Numbered from the stretch's first letter, positions 53,862-63,482 are shown. The stretch is DNA of 63,571 bases from an uncultured bacterium (GCA_949293185.1 CASFCQ010000003.1:1-63571); one strand, 5' to 3'. Translations and numbers: made by a program. Notes: generated from the letters alone by a model not told the origin.

Positions 53862-53954
53862 CATTTTTGCAAGAATGAATTATGATACATGTAACAAATC
53901 CCCAAATCTCCTCCCAAGATTATGAAGTATAAGCTGCAAAGCAGCTTTTTTTTT
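53862..53954 (+). ncRNA. Candidate small RNA with a CUCCUCC stretch
   Basis: A terminator (AAGCTGC-AAA-GCAGCTT followed by nine T residues, 53931-53954) stands about 140 bp after the rel stop with no gene between. Upstream lies an unstructured C-rich segment, CCCCAAATCTCCTCCCAAG (about 53900-53918), complementary to Shine-Dalgarno sequences. A promoter-like TATAAA is near 53850. This fits a short regulatory RNA, but it could equally be a rel 3' UTR. The rest of the gap up to 54149 shows nothing else. Confidence 0.35.
53931..53954 (+). terminator. Strong intrinsic terminator
   Basis: A 7-bp stem AAGCTGC / GCAGCTT with an AAA loop and nine T residues, ending rel or the candidate small RNA. Confidence 0.92.
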
Positions 53955-54149
53955 ACAAAGAAATGGTATATAATAATTAAGTTAACTTGTAACTGTAAAA
54001 AACCATGGTTAAAAGGAATTGCTAAAGGGGTTAATAAAAGTTCTTTGTTACAAAAATTTAATAAAAACTTTTACAAGTAGCAATTTTTAAAATCACACGT
54101 TTTTTATAAATGTATGTGAAAGTAAGATTAATAATTTGGAGTGTTAGAA

Positions 54150-54932
54150 ATGACATCTATTCATCAAAGCGTAGGTTGTTCACCAATAAAACCATCATTC
54201 AAAGGCAATCAGGATGTATTAAACGCAGCAGCTGACTGGTTAGAAGCTGCAGGTGCAAACGGCTATAACGAAGACAGTTTTCACAGTCTTGAAGGCGTTG
54301 CTGATAAAATGAATGACGGTCCAATTAAAACATTTGCTAAAATTGCAGCTATTGCAGGTGCAGCAGGTTTAGCCGGTAAAAAAGGTTTACAAGCAGCTTA
54401 CACTAAATTTTCTAACAATCCTCAGGTAAGAGAACATATTATGCAGCCGATTACAAAATTGGCTGACAAAGGTTTACAAAAATTAAACAGATTTGTCACA
54501 CAAAATCCGGCAGTCGGTCAAAAGAGCTTAAAGGGCTTTATCATGACAAACGCTAAAAAAGGAATGGAAGCTCTTAACGATTACGCTCAAAAAGGTACAG
54601 AAGCTGTAAAAGACAGTATTGACAAACAATTAGAAGGTATCAGAAAAGCAGCAGCTAATGCAGTTAAAAAAGCTGCAGCCAAAGACGGCAAAACATTAAC
54701 TGATAAACAAATTACTGCAGAAGTAACCAAAAGACTCGCAGGCAAATCCAAACAAGCAGAAAATTATAAAAAACTTGTTGAACAAAAGAACTTAGCTTCT
54801 ACAGACAATTTAATCAAAAAAGTATCAACTGATGTAGCAGGTATCTCAGCAGGTACAACAGCAGCAGTAGCTGCTAACAGAGACAAAGACGGCGATGGTA
54901 TCGCTGATATCGGTCAACACTCTGCTGCATAA
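54150..54932 (+). CDS. Hypothetical protein, first of a tandem paralogue pair
   Basis: A 260-residue protein; GGAG 8 nt upstream fixes the start at MTSIHQSVGCSP. No Sec signal. Order of features: a short N-terminal segment with PSFKGNQ, a weakly hydrophobic Ala/Gly helix (about 60-85, TFAKIAAIAGAAGLAGKKGL), and long Lys/Ala-rich helices. Then comes a KTLTDKQITAEVTKRL block, and at the C-terminus a calcium-loop-like DKDGDGIADIGQ. The plan repeats in the next gene. Codons are Lys/Ala-biased as in highly expressed genes. Function unknown; it may be a surface or shell-type structural protein. Confidence 0.8.
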   Translation: MTSIHQSVGCSPIKPSFKGNQDVLNAAADWLEAAGANGYNEDSFHSLEGVADKMNDGPIKTFAKIAAIAGAAGLAGKKGLQAAYTKFSNNPQVREHIMQPITKLADKGLQKLNRFVTQNPAVGQKSLKGFIMTNAKKGMEALNDYAQKGTEAVKDSIDKQLEGIRKAAANAVKKAAAKDGKTLTDKQITAEVTKRLAGKSKQAENYKKLVEQKNLASTDNLIKKVSTDVAGISAGTTAAVAANRDKDGDGIADIGQHSAA

Positions 54933-55000
54933 AATATAAACAAAATTAAAATTTACAATTACGAAACATTAATAACAGTTTACGGTAGGCATCACAAATT

Positions 55001-55828
55001 ATGTTACAAATTAACTCATTAAATACTTCATCCGCATATGGAACACATAGAACCAACTTCGGTCAAAAAGATTCTGACTTTCAAAGAATCACAAATGTTT
55101 TGACCCAAGAAAACCGTGCAGGAAAAAGCGATGAAGAATTTAAAGCCGAAAAATTAGAGAAGTTAGCAGAGATTATCAATGACAAAAACAAACAAGCACC
55201 AAGCGCGTTAAAATCATTTACTATAGTTGGCGCACTCAGTCTTGCAAGCGGATTGACAGCATCTGTTGTTACAGGCAGATTCTACAACTTTATCAATCAG
55301 GCAACACCATTCTTAGGCAAAATGGGCAGATATGCATTAAATAATCTCGGCAAAGCACAAGAATCCCTTGCTAAAGCAGCAAAACAAACAGAAGGCGCTA
55401 AAGCTACAGTTCTTAATGCAGGAAACAAAACATTAGTATGGTTAAAAGATTTAAGCAAAAACGGTGTAAAAAAAGAATTAGCAGAAGTTGCACATAAAGA
55501 CAAAACAGAATTAGCTAACCTGAGAAAGCAAATCAGAGAAGCAGCAGCTAAAAAAGGTAACAAATTAACTGCTAAAGAAGTTAACGCTGAATTAAAAAAC
55601 CGTCTTCAGTTAGAAACAGAAGAGGTAATGGGCGCTAACCTTCTAAAAAAAGGCACAAAAACCCTTGTTGGCGCTACAGCAGGTATCGGTACTTTAAAAG
55701 AAGCTGCAACTGATGAAAACAAAGACGGTATTCCTGATGTAGTACAAAGAAAAGACGCTCATCAAAAAGCAACAGAACAGGTTACAGCTGCACTTATTGA
55801 TTGTGCATTAGATTCTTGCGGAATTTAA
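55001..55828 (+). CDS. Hypothetical protein, second of the tandem paralogue pair
   Basis: A 275-residue protein with the same plan as its upstream neighbour, 68 bp away. It has an N-terminal NFGQKD motif, then a hydrophobic helix (about 67-92, SALKSFTIVGALSLASGLTASVV) clearer than in the first copy. Lys/Ala-rich helices follow, with a KLTAKEVNAELKNRL block and a C-terminal DENKDGIPDVVQ acidic loop. About 27 residues with two Cys extend beyond that loop. A GGTAGG lies before the ATG. Homology of the two rests on order and block similarity by eye. Function unknown. Confidence 0.8.
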   Translation: MLQINSLNTSSAYGTHRTNFGQKDSDFQRITNVLTQENRAGKSDEEFKAEKLEKLAEIINDKNKQAPSALKSFTIVGALSLASGLTASVVTGRFYNFINQATPFLGKMGRYALNNLGKAQESLAKAAKQTEGAKATVLNAGNKTLVWLKDLSKNGVKKELAEVAHKDKTELANLRKQIREAAAKKGNKLTAKEVNAELKNRLQLETEEVMGANLLKKGTKTLVGATAGIGTLKEAATDENKDGIPDVVQRKDAHQKATEQVTAALIDCALDSCGI

Positions 55829-55876
55829 TAAATTAAAATCTTCTCCTGTTAACATATTTTGTGTTAATTTAGATTT

Positions 55877-57058
55877 ATGGAGAATAATTTTAAACTTAAA
55901 ATTTTAAGCTGCAAGGAATCAGACCTCAAAGATATTGGTCTGGATAAAACGTACACACATCGAGCACTGGATAAGCACAGATTTAAAACGTTAAAAATTT
56001 ACGGTCTGTCTTGTGCGCAGGCTAATATTATCAAACAAACCGCACTCAGCAGCGGTACTGATTGTGCCGTACACAGAGAAGTCATCACCGGCAAAGTTGA
56101 AACATCAGACTGCATACTAAGCGGCAGCATAGATGAATTAAAAAAAATTTCCGAAAAACTAAAATACCAGCCTCTTAAACTGTCTGTACTGGCGCAGGAT
56201 ATAAAGAATCTTCTGGCTGACAATCTTTCGCCTATAACGATAAGAGATTTTGTACTTAATTGGGAAGAACCTTACATAATGGGGATATTAAACATAACCC
56301 CGGATTCATTCTCAGATGGCGGATTATATAACAGCCCGGAAAATGCTGTTGAACACTACAAATATCTTGTTGAAAATGGAGCTAATATTGTCGATATAGG
56401 CGGCGAATCAACAAGACCGTTCAGCGAAAAAGTTTCTCCTCAAGAAGAACAGAACAGAGTACTACCTGTTATAGCAAAAATACGTGAAATTGACAAAAAA
56501 ACAATTTTAAGTATAGACACAAGAAATGCATCTACGGCAAAGAAAGCATTAGAACTAGGCGTTGACATCATAAATGACGTGTCTGCAACAGAATGGGATT
56601 CTGATATACAAAAAGTTGCCTGTGAATATAATTGTCCTATTATACTCGGGCATGCCAGCGCATCTCCGGATATCATGCAACATCACACAGACTACAAGGA
56701 TGTAGTGGAAGAAATATTTAATTATTTCTATCAAAAAATCGATTTTCTAACATTTTTAGGTATAGAAAAACATAACATTATCATTGATCCGGGACTTGGT
56801 TTTGGAAAAACAACGCAGCAAAATTTCGAAATAATTAACAGAATTGAGGAATTTAAAACTCTGGGATGTCCCATACTTGTCGGACATTCACGCAAGAAAT
56901 TTATCAGAGAAACGCTTGAGACTGAAGATTTGGAAGAACTTGATGAAGCAACAGCAATACTAACTCAAAAGTTAATTGAAAAAAAAGTTAATATCATCAG
57001 GGTGCATAATGTAAAGCTGAACAATATTGCTAAAAAATTAAGCAAATCATTTTTTTAA
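55877..57058 (+). CDS. folP: Dihydropteroate synthase with N-terminal extension
   Basis: Condenses p-aminobenzoate with dihydropterin pyrophosphate in folate synthesis. The enzyme domain starts near residue 130: YIMGILNITPDSFSDGG, then VDIGGESTRPFSE, ILSIDTRNASTAKKAL, IIIDPGLGFGKTTQQN and VGHSRKKFI, all canonical. About 130 residues precede it with an unrelated fold, probably a separate small domain; such extended forms occur in some bacteria. The 3' end overlaps the opposite gene at 57047 by 12 bp. Confidence 0.95.
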   Translation: MENNFKLKILSCKESDLKDIGLDKTYTHRALDKHRFKTLKIYGLSCAQANIIKQTALSSGTDCAVHREVITGKVETSDCILSGSIDELKKISEKLKYQPLKLSVLAQDIKNLLADNLSPITIRDFVLNWEEPYIMGILNITPDSFSDGGLYNSPENAVEHYKYLVENGANIVDIGGESTRPFSEKVSPQEEQNRVLPVIAKIREIDKKTILSIDTRNASTAKKALELGVDIINDVSATEWDSDIQKVACEYNCPIILGHASASPDIMQHHTDYKDVVEEIFNYFYQKIDFLTFLGIEKHNIIIDPGLGFGKTTQQNFEIINRIEEFKTLGCPILVGHSRKKFIRETLETEDLEELDEATAILTQKLIEKKVNIIRVHNVKLNNIAKKLSKSFF

Positions 57059-57451
57059 ACTGTTAAAAACTTCTTCAAAAGATTCTATCGGTGTAAACTT
57101 ATAGCCGCAGTTTTTGCCAAGTTCTCCACCCATCATAAAAATCGCCTCAACAGGATAACGTCTGCAAATGCCGGGTCGGTTTTTATGTATTGTGCAGCGG
57201 TTTGTTTCTTTATCGAGTTTTTGGCACTCAAAAATCAGACCTATATCATCTTTTCCCGTGACTTTTAAATATGTATAAAAAGGATGGAGGAGCTTTAGTT
57301 TTTCAAATTCTTCTTCTGTCTGAACAACATTTTTTATGTGCCTTACATATATTTGTCTGCAGCATTCGCCACAGCCTATGCATTTTCCGGTTCTATAATA
57401 AGTCCGCCTTAAAATATATTTATAAAAAAACTTTTTTAATTTTTTAAACAC
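57047..57451 (-). CDS. YkgJ-family cysteine cluster protein
   Basis: A 134-residue protein. The start is taken as a GTG (MFKKLKKFFYKY) with AAGGGA 8 nt before it; it overlaps the end of the TPR gene by 8 bp. The family motif CIGCGECCRQ is followed by CQKLDKETNRCTIHKNRPGICRRYP, the usual zinc/iron-chelating pattern of the YkgJ/UPF0153 group. The function of this family is not settled. It is coupled to the TPR gene and converges on folP. Confidence 0.85.
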   Translation of the reverse strand: MFKKLKKFFYKYILRRTYYRTGKCIGCGECCRQIYVRHIKNVVQTEEEFEKLKLLHPFYTYLKVTGKDDIGLIFECQKLDKETNRCTIHKNRPGICRRYPVEAIFMMGGELGKNCGYKFTPIESFEEVFNSLKK

Positions 57452-58694
57452 CCAATTGTTCCCTTGCCAGCAAAATACGTTTGCAATCAGTTCTGCATTT
57501 AACAGCATATACAGCCTCTTTTGTATGACTGTCTGAAAGCTTCAATATTCTATCACAAACATCAACACAGGCATTTAATTTTTTACGATTCATAAGCTCA
57601 GGTATTTGTGAATACAAAACATTTACAACAAAAGGTTCCGGATTTATAAAAATCTTATACCTGTCTATTATTTGTTGTATCTCAGGATTATCAGATTCCG
57701 TAAGCATCGTGTAATTTTCATACTCGTCAACTGCACGTTCATAATCATTATCTGCTTCTGCCTCTTTCGCCGCCTGTAAATGTTTATCTATCAATTCAGT
57801 ATCTTTTAAAACATAAGATAAAACTCGAATCTTCTCCATCGCTTTTTCATAAAACGATGTGCCTTCCATAAGGTGCTTAACAGCCCGTGAATAATAGCAA
57901 TAAGCATAAGACGGTTTGTTTAGAATATAACAAAGATTCGCTATATCAAGAAGTATCTTTGGCGTATGAGGGTAATTAAAGTACACAGTTAAAAAGAACT
58001 CTAAAGCCTTTTCATAATTTTTATCAAAAAAGAATATCTCCGCAATATTGGCATATATGTTAGGAAGATTTGCATACGTTGCTATCATTTTTAAATAAAG
58101 CGCTGCTATCATCCTGATATCGCGTTTAGCCTTATACTCATTAACTTTTTTAGTAAAAAAATCGACTTTTGCGGTTAAATTAGAGATGGTATGCTTTATC
58201 TGCAAATATTCTTTTGATGTTGCATTGGATTCATATTGCAGATACTTTTCAAAATATTTTGTAGACTTAATACGGAATCCTTTTTTATTGTAAGCAGTTG
58301 CAAGATTCAAATTTACAACGGAATTTTCCGGAACAATTGTCGACGCTATAGTCCAGTTCAAAATAGCATCTGATATTTTACCGTCAGCGTAATATTCATT
58401 AGCTATATTTATGTATGCGGAATATTCCAGAGGTGAAATACTAATTGCTTTTTGCCAGTGCGCAATAGCCTTTTCCTTATTATTAATCGACTTGTAGCAA
58501 TTACCTATAAGAACCTGACCAAAAGCAGACGAAGAAATTTGAGAATCGTTTTCTGCAATTGCTAAAGCATCATTGTAGCGTTTATTCTGATAGAATTCAT
58601 ATGCACGTATAGTTTTATCAGACGCAACATCACCGGAACTGTCAATTTTTACACCGGACAGTCCTGAATTATTATCAAAATCTATATTTTCCAT
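57444..58694 (-). CDS. TPR-repeat protein
   Basis: A 416-residue protein with several tetratricopeptide units: SAFGQVLIGNCYKSINNKEK followed by AIAHWQKAISISPLEYSAYI, then NLNLATAYNKKGFRIKSTKYF, and later NIAEIFFFDKNYEKALEFFL and ANLCYILNKPSYAYCYYSRAV. The C-terminal ~130 residues are helical without clear repeats. No signal peptide. Such proteins serve as scaffolds. It is in an operon with the cysteine-cluster gene and possibly the gene at 58711. Confidence 0.85.
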   Translation of the reverse strand: MENIDFDNNSGLSGVKIDSSGDVASDKTIRAYEFYQNKRYNDALAIAENDSQISSSAFGQVLIGNCYKSINNKEKAIAHWQKAISISPLEYSAYINIANEYYADGKISDAILNWTIASTIVPENSVVNLNLATAYNKKGFRIKSTKYFEKYLQYESNATSKEYLQIKHTISNLTAKVDFFTKKVNEYKAKRDIRMIAALYLKMIATYANLPNIYANIAEIFFFDKNYEKALEFFLTVYFNYPHTPKILLDIANLCYILNKPSYAYCYYSRAVKHLMEGTSFYEKAMEKIRVLSYVLKDTELIDKHLQAAKEAEADNDYERAVDEYENYTMLTESDNPEIQQIIDRYKIFINPEPFVVNVLYSQIPELMNRKKLNACVDVCDRILKLSDSHTKEAVYAVKCRTDCKRILLAREQLGV

Positions 58695-58710
58695 TCTTAC
58701 CTAATCTAAT

Positions 58711-59052
58711 TTAACCAAACAAATCTTTTAAGAATGTGCGATTATTAAATATCCCCTCAATAATCTTATCCTCAAAGCCATCATCATGCCCGCCAAAAAC
58801 TCTTTCTGCAACCAGAGTATTGTGGCTTAAGTTCTCAGGGTCAGACATAGCCAGTGAAGCAAATTTTCTTATATCCAAATCTCTTTGATAAAGATTAAAT
58901 GCTTCATTTGAGATATTTGTTTCGTCTATTAGAAGATTTTTGTCGATGTTAGAATACGGATTGTTGTTCTTAGCTGCCAGCTTTTCCACATTGCTGTTCT
59001 GCTGAATCATATTCTGACTAACTAAATCCTGTCCGGAAAGTTTGTGTAACAT
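58711..59052 (-). CDS. Hypothetical protein upstream of the TPR gene
   Basis: A 113-residue soluble protein with a polar Asn/Gln-rich first third and a helical C-terminal part (EDKIIEGIFNNRTFLKDLFG). A GAGGAGAT-like binding site lies about 6 nt before the ATG. It precedes the TPR gene by 16 bp on the same strand, so they are probably co-transcribed. No recognisable family. Confidence 0.7.
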   Translation of the reverse strand: MLHKLSGQDLVSQNMIQQNSNVEKLAAKNNNPYSNIDKNLLIDETNISNEAFNLYQRDLDIRKFASLAMSDPENLSHNTLVAERVFGGHDDGFEDKIIEGIFNNRTFLKDLFG

Positions 59053-59238
59053 AAACTCATCTCCTCATATTAATATTATGAATAAGTTTAATCTATACGC
59101 TACAATCAACAGGTTAATCTTTATAGACCATGTGGTTAATAAGTCCGCAATGACGCGGTATTACAGAGAAAAATCAAACATACGCAGTAGTTGTTTCTTA
59201 TTTTGATAAATATTATAATAAACCCAAAGGGAAATTTA

Positions 59239-59940
59239 ATGGCATCAATAGTTGATTCTATAAGATCAGTATACCAAGACAACTATTCCTTGCTTAAGCT
59301 GGGAGCACTAAGCTATATAATGTTTATTTTGTATAGCATGATGTCGTTCGCCTCTGATTCCTTTAACATAATGAATTTTATTATAGCCCTGATTATATTT
59401 TATATATACGGAGGTTTTTGCTGCATTATAATAGGCAACCGTATAAACCAGAACCTGCAAACACTTCCGAACATGAACCTTGTTTTATTCTTTAATGTCT
59501 GTACAAAATCCTTTATTATAGCCATTCCTTCCCTTTTAACAGGATACTTTTTGGGAAACTTTGTAGTAGGACTGTTTAATTTTGAAAGTATACCTCAATT
59601 GATAGCAATATGGATAATAAGGTTTTTTGTTTTTGTAATACTGGTAACTGCATATATTGGCTTTGCCGAAAAATACCAGCTGTCAGAGGGCTTTAATGTT
59701 GCAAAAATACTCAATGGTGTTGCGGATGTACTTGTGTATACGGTAGTTTGTCTGATACTACTGGCTATATTATCGATTTTTATCGTAGCACCTACTCTAT
59801 TTTTGATTTACAACTTCTTTAAATTCGGAGCATTCTTTAACTATGCAGCGATATTTTTTGTCACAATGTATCTGGCAGTTTTGTCAGATTACTGGGGACA
59901 GTTACATTTTGATATAGAAAGCAGGAACAATTACTACTAA
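59239..59940 (+). CDS. Polytopic membrane protein (DUF4013-like)
   Basis: The start is placed at MASIVDSIRSVYQD, preceded by AAAGGGAAA; the ATG further upstream has no site. The 233-residue protein has about five or six membrane helices. Its general shape, an N-terminal cytoplasmic helix and a C-terminal polar tail, resembles DUF4013 proteins. The function is unknown. It converges on uvrB with a 3-bp gap. Confidence 0.75.
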   Translation: MASIVDSIRSVYQDNYSLLKLGALSYIMFILYSMMSFASDSFNIMNFIIALIIFYIYGGFCCIIIGNRINQNLQTLPNMNLVLFFNVCTKSFIIAIPSLLTGYFLGNFVVGLFNFESIPQLIAIWIIRFFVFVILVTAYIGFAEKYQLSEGFNVAKILNGVADVLVYTVVCLILLAILSIFIVAPTLFLIYNFFKFGAFFNYAAIFFVTMYLAVLSDYWGQLHFDIESRNNYY

Positions 59941-59943
59941 AAA

Positions 59944-61935
59944 CTATTTTGCCTTAACCATTTCCCTTAATTTTTTTAACTGATCGCGAATTTCCGCAGC
60001 TCTTTCAAAATCCAGGACTTTCGCAGCTTTGTGCATGTCTTTTTCGAGTTTTTGAATAAGCTTTGGTATATCAGATACGCTAAGGTTCATCTCAACCATT
60101 TCTTCAGCAACAATATCTTCAAGATTTCTGTAACTTGAAACGAGCTGCAGAAGGTTATTTTCAATAGGTTTTTTAATGGTTTTGGGAACAATATTATGCT
60201 CTTTATTGTAAGCCATTTGTATCTGACGGCGTCTGTTGGTTTCACTTATAGCAGCATCCATGCTGTCTGTCATTTTATCCGCATACATAATAACCCTTCC
60301 GCAGGCGTTTCTTGCCGCACGTCCGATAGTTTGAATCAAACTTGTTTCCGAACGCAAAAATCCTTCTTTATCGGCATCCATAATTGCAACTAAAGACACC
60401 TCCGGAATATCAAGCCCTTCCCTCAAGAGGTTTACACCAACCAGAACATCAAATGCACCCAGCCTCAAATCTCTCAAAATTTCCACACGCTCAAGAGATT
60501 GGATTTCGCTGTGCAGATATCTTACTTTTACACCCAGCTGGTTCATATACTCGGTTAAGTCTTCTGCCATGCGTTTTGTGAGTGTTGTGATTAGCACTCT
60601 TTCGTTTTTCTCTGTAATTTTTTGAATTTCTGCAATTAAATCATCCACCTGATGTTCTGTCGGTCTTACAACAATCTCTGGATCAACAAGCCCGGTAGGA
60701 CGAATAATTTGTTCAACCATCTGGTCTGATATGCTTCTTTCAAAAGCCGCAGGCGTAGCTGATATAAATATTTTTTGATGAACCCTTGCCCAGAATTCAT
60801 CTTCTGTTAAAGGTCTGTTATCCTTTGCACAAGGAAGCCTAAAACCGTAATCAATCAAAACATCTTTTCGGGCTGCATCGCCTCTGTACATTCCTTTTAG
60901 CTGGGGGATTGTAACATGAGATTCATCAATAACAAGTAAAAAGTCGCCCTTAAAGTAATCTATCAGCGTTTTAGGGGCAGAACCAGGCGGGCGGCGTTCT
61001 ATAATGCGGGAATAGTTTTCAATCCCCGAGCAATACCCCATCTCTTTTATCATTTCTATATCATATTTTACACGCTGTTCGAGCCTTTGCGCTTCAACAA
61101 GCTTGTTTTGTGCATATAACTCGCCCAAACGCATCTTTAATTCTTCTCTGATAAGCCTTATTGTTTCTTCTTTGTCTTCATCGTCAGAAAGATAGTGCAC
61201 TGCAGGGAAAAGAACGACCTCTTTTGGAGTTTCAAGTATTTCACCGGAGACAGGATCGATTCTTGTAATTTTTTCAATCTCATCACCAAAAAAGCTCACT
61301 CGGGTGATAATTTTCTCATAAGAAGGCATAACCTCAACAGAATCGCCCCGTGCACGGAAATTTGCACGGTCAAGCTCAAGGTCGTTTCTTGTATATTGAG
61401 CTGCAACCAGATGATGCAAAAGCTCATCTCTGTCCATATTCTGTCCTACTTTTAATGTGACAGAACCTTTATAGTAGCTTTCAGGAGAACCTAAACCATA
61501 AATACAGCTTACAGATGCAATAACAATAACATCATTTCTTGTATACAAACTTCTTGTTGTGTTATGCCTCAGCCTGTCAATTTCTTCGTTAATAGTTGCG
61601 GATTTTTCAATAAATGTATCCGTACGAGGAATATAAGCTTCCGGCTGATAATAGTCATAATAGCTGATAAAATACTCAACAGCATTGTTGGGGAATAATT
61701 CTCTAAACTCATTATAAAGCTGTGCCGCAAGTGTTTTGTTATGAGCAATAACAAGAGTAGGCTTTTGGACACGCTCTATAACATTGGCAATGGTAAAAGT
61801 TTTGCCCGAACCTGTTATACCGAGCAAGGTCTGTGCATCGCACCCCAGATTAATCCCCTCAACCAGCGCATCAATAGCTTTTGGCTGGTCGCCTGCGGGT
61901 TTGTATTTTGAAACTATTTCAAACTTTTTATCCAT
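59944..61935 (-). CDS. uvrB: Excinuclease ABC subunit B
   Basis: Damage-verifying helicase-like subunit of nucleotide excision repair. Walker [17 protein letters not shown] at the N-terminus; the beta-hairpin region with [20 protein letters not shown]; helicase motifs [21 protein letters not shown] and QTIGRAARN; and a C-terminal UVR domain ([23 protein letters not shown]). Length 663 is normal. It follows pth on the same strand by 33 bp. No Shine-Dalgarno sequence is visible. Confidence 0.97.
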   Translation of the reverse strand: MDKKFEIVSKYKPAGDQPKAIDALVEGINLGCDAQTLLGITGSGKTFTIANVIERVQKPTLVIAHNKTLAAQLYNEFRELFPNNAVEYFISYYDYYQPEAYIPRTDTFIEKSATINEEIDRLRHNTTRSLYTRNDVIVIASVSCIYGLGSPESYYKGSVTLKVGQNMDRDELLHHLVAAQYTRNDLELDRANFRARGDSVEVMPSYEKIITRVSFFGDEIEKITRIDPVSGEILETPKEVVLFPAVHYLSDDEDKEETIRLIREELKMRLGELYAQNKLVEAQRLEQRVKYDIEMIKEMGYCSGIENYSRIIERRPPGSAPKTLIDYFKGDFLLVIDESHVTIPQLKGMYRGDAARKDVLIDYGFRLPCAKDNRPLTEDEFWARVHQKIFISATPAAFERSISDQMVEQIIRPTGLVDPEIVVRPTEHQVDDLIAEIQKITEKNERVLITTLTKRMAEDLTEYMNQLGVKVRYLHSEIQSLERVEILRDLRLGAFDVLVGVNLLREGLDIPEVSLVAIMDADKEGFLRSETSLIQTIGRAARNACGRVIMYADKMTDSMDAAISETNRRRQIQMAYNKEHNIVPKTIKKPIENNLLQLVSSYRNLEDIVAEEMVEMNLSVSDIPKLIQKLEKDMHKAAKVLDFERAAEIRDQLKKLREMVKAK

Positions 61936-61968
61936 AAAAATATATTAGCATTAAATACAGTAAACGGT

Positions 61969-62529
61969 TTAGTTAAATCGTGTTTGTGCAGCTTGCAAAC
62001 CTTGTTCAAGATAAGTTTCAACAGCACTTTGGGTATTTTTTAAAACCTGTTTTAATTCATTAAGCTGTTCATCGGTAAAGTTCTGTAATACATATACCTC
62101 AGACGGCAAAGGCGGCTGCGGACCAATACCGATTTTTAATCTGTCAAAAGTGTTATCACCGCCCAGAACTTTTATTATTGATTTTATACCGTTATGTCCG
62201 CCGTCAGAGCCTTTTGCGCGAAAGCGCATTTTACCCACAGGCATAGCAATATCATCATAAATAACAAGAATATCTTCTCTTTGAATTTTATAAAAATTCA
62301 TTACTGATATCAACGACTGACCCGAAAGATTCATAAAAGTAAAAGGTTTTAAAAGAATCAAAGATTCACCGTTACGGTTAATTTTTGCAATCTCGGCATT
62401 AAATTTAGATTCGAATTTAAAATCAAAATCCCACTGATATTTTAAGTAATCCAAGACCATAAAGCCAGCATTATGTCTGGTAAATTTGTACTTATCTCCC
62501 GGATTGCCCAGTCCTGTAATTAATTTCAT
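61969..62529 (-). CDS. pth: Peptidyl-tRNA hydrolase
   Basis: Recycles tRNA from dropped-off peptidyl-tRNA. Motifs: GLGNPGDKYKFTRHNAGFM with the catalytic His, KPFTFMNLSGQS, VIYDDIAMPVGKMRFRAKGSDGGHNGIKS with the key Asp. Length 186 is normal. It is upstream of uvrB. Its ATG is in a context without a strong binding site. Confidence 0.97.
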   Translation of the reverse strand: MKLITGLGNPGDKYKFTRHNAGFMVLDYLKYQWDFDFKFESKFNAEIAKINRNGESLILLKPFTFMNLSGQSLISVMNFYKIQREDILVIYDDIAMPVGKMRFRAKGSDGGHNGIKSIIKVLGGDNTFDRLKIGIGPQPPLPSEVYVLQNFTDEQLNELKQVLKNTQSAVETYLEQGLQAAQTRFN

Positions 62530-62707
62530 AGTTTAAATTTCCGTATAAATCGCTGTTTAAGTTTATAGATAAATAAGATAGCTCAAAACGTTACATACTT
62601 ATTACCAATAACAAAAAGAATGAAACAGTTTATCACTATAATAGAAAAAATAATACTTCAAATAAACTTTCGAAATACTTTATATATTTTAGGGACGGAG
62701 GGGATTA

Positions 62708-63274
62708 ATGTCAACTAAAAGTAAAGCTATAGTCAATCTAAAAAGCAGCGAAAAAGTTGCCAATTTTTTGGAATCAAACCATCTGCATAAAAAAGATTTT
62801 GCAGAAATGATAGGCGTAACACTATCATATGTCTACAATTTGATAGACAGTGCAATTCCGTTTTCAACAAGAGGAATAACACTTGAAAGAATAGCTACGG
62901 TTATGGATGTTGAACCTGAGGAGTTTGTGGAATACAAAATCCCTCAAGAACCTCTTATCATCGATGAATCAGTAGAATTTTTAAAAGATAAGCAACAGGA
63001 AAAAGGTATCTCAACAGTTCAGCTGCTAAAAAGTTTTCCGCGCAAAAAGCGCGTTGAAATTGTTGATATCTTAAGGGGGGCAAGACCTATACCGCTTGAT
63101 TGGAAAGAACTTTCTCTCATTGCGCAGGTCTTGGATATCAACAAGGAAGAAATTTACCCTTTCTGGGAAGAACGCGCAAGACAATTGTTTCAAAGCGCAG
63201 GCATGAATCTGCAGGCCAATCAAGGACTGGTTGACTCAATGTTTGATTGTGCAAGAGATTATGTGGATAAATAA
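62708..63274 (+). CDS. Double helix-turn-helix (XRE-like) regulator
   Basis: A 188-residue protein with a very strong GGACGGAGGGG site. Two XRE/Cro-type helix-turn-helix units are visible: residues about 15-80 (VANFLESNHLHKKDFAEMIG, then VTLSYVYNLI and GITLERIATVMDVEPEEF) and about 95-160 (STVQLLKSFPRKKRVEIVDI, then ELSLIAQVLDINKEEIYPF). The tail is short and polar. No effector domain. The target is unknown. It is likely a DNA-binding regulator acting alone; it is not next to any mobile element or toxin gene. Confidence 0.82.
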   Translation: MSTKSKAIVNLKSSEKVANFLESNHLHKKDFAEMIGVTLSYVYNLIDSAIPFSTRGITLERIATVMDVEPEEFVEYKIPQEPLIIDESVEFLKDKQQEKGISTVQLLKSFPRKKRVEIVDILRGARPIPLDWKELSLIAQVLDINKEEIYPFWEERARQLFQSAGMNLQANQGLVDSMFDCARDYVDK

Positions 63275-63299
63275 AAGCCGGTTTAATAACCGGTTTTTT
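63273..63299 (+). terminator. Intrinsic terminator after the HTH gene
   Basis: A stem centred on CCGGTT / AACCGG, extended by A-T pairs round a bulged G, is followed by six T residues. It begins at the stop codon of the HTH gene. Confidence 0.85.
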
Positions 63300-63308
63300 A
63301 ATAATAAA

Positions 63309-63360
63309 TTCAGAATGACATTTTTGTGTCATTCTGAAGCATTTTCGTCATTCTGAGCGA
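63309..63360. repeat. Palindromic GTCATTCTGA repeats
   Basis: TTCAGAATGACA and TGTCATTCTGAA form a perfect 12-bp inverted repeat with a 6-nt loop, followed by a second GTCATTCTGAGC. These are the same terminal sequences as in the 125-bp repeats around the autotransporter. Confidence 0.85.
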
Positions 63361-63482
63361 AGCAAAGAATCTATTTGATTTCCGGCGATTCATTGTCATT
63401 CTTGTATATGTTCCGTAATTCGATGACAAAAATAATTCTTTCTTAACATAAATAATATAAAAATTTTGTGCAAAAGCAATAA

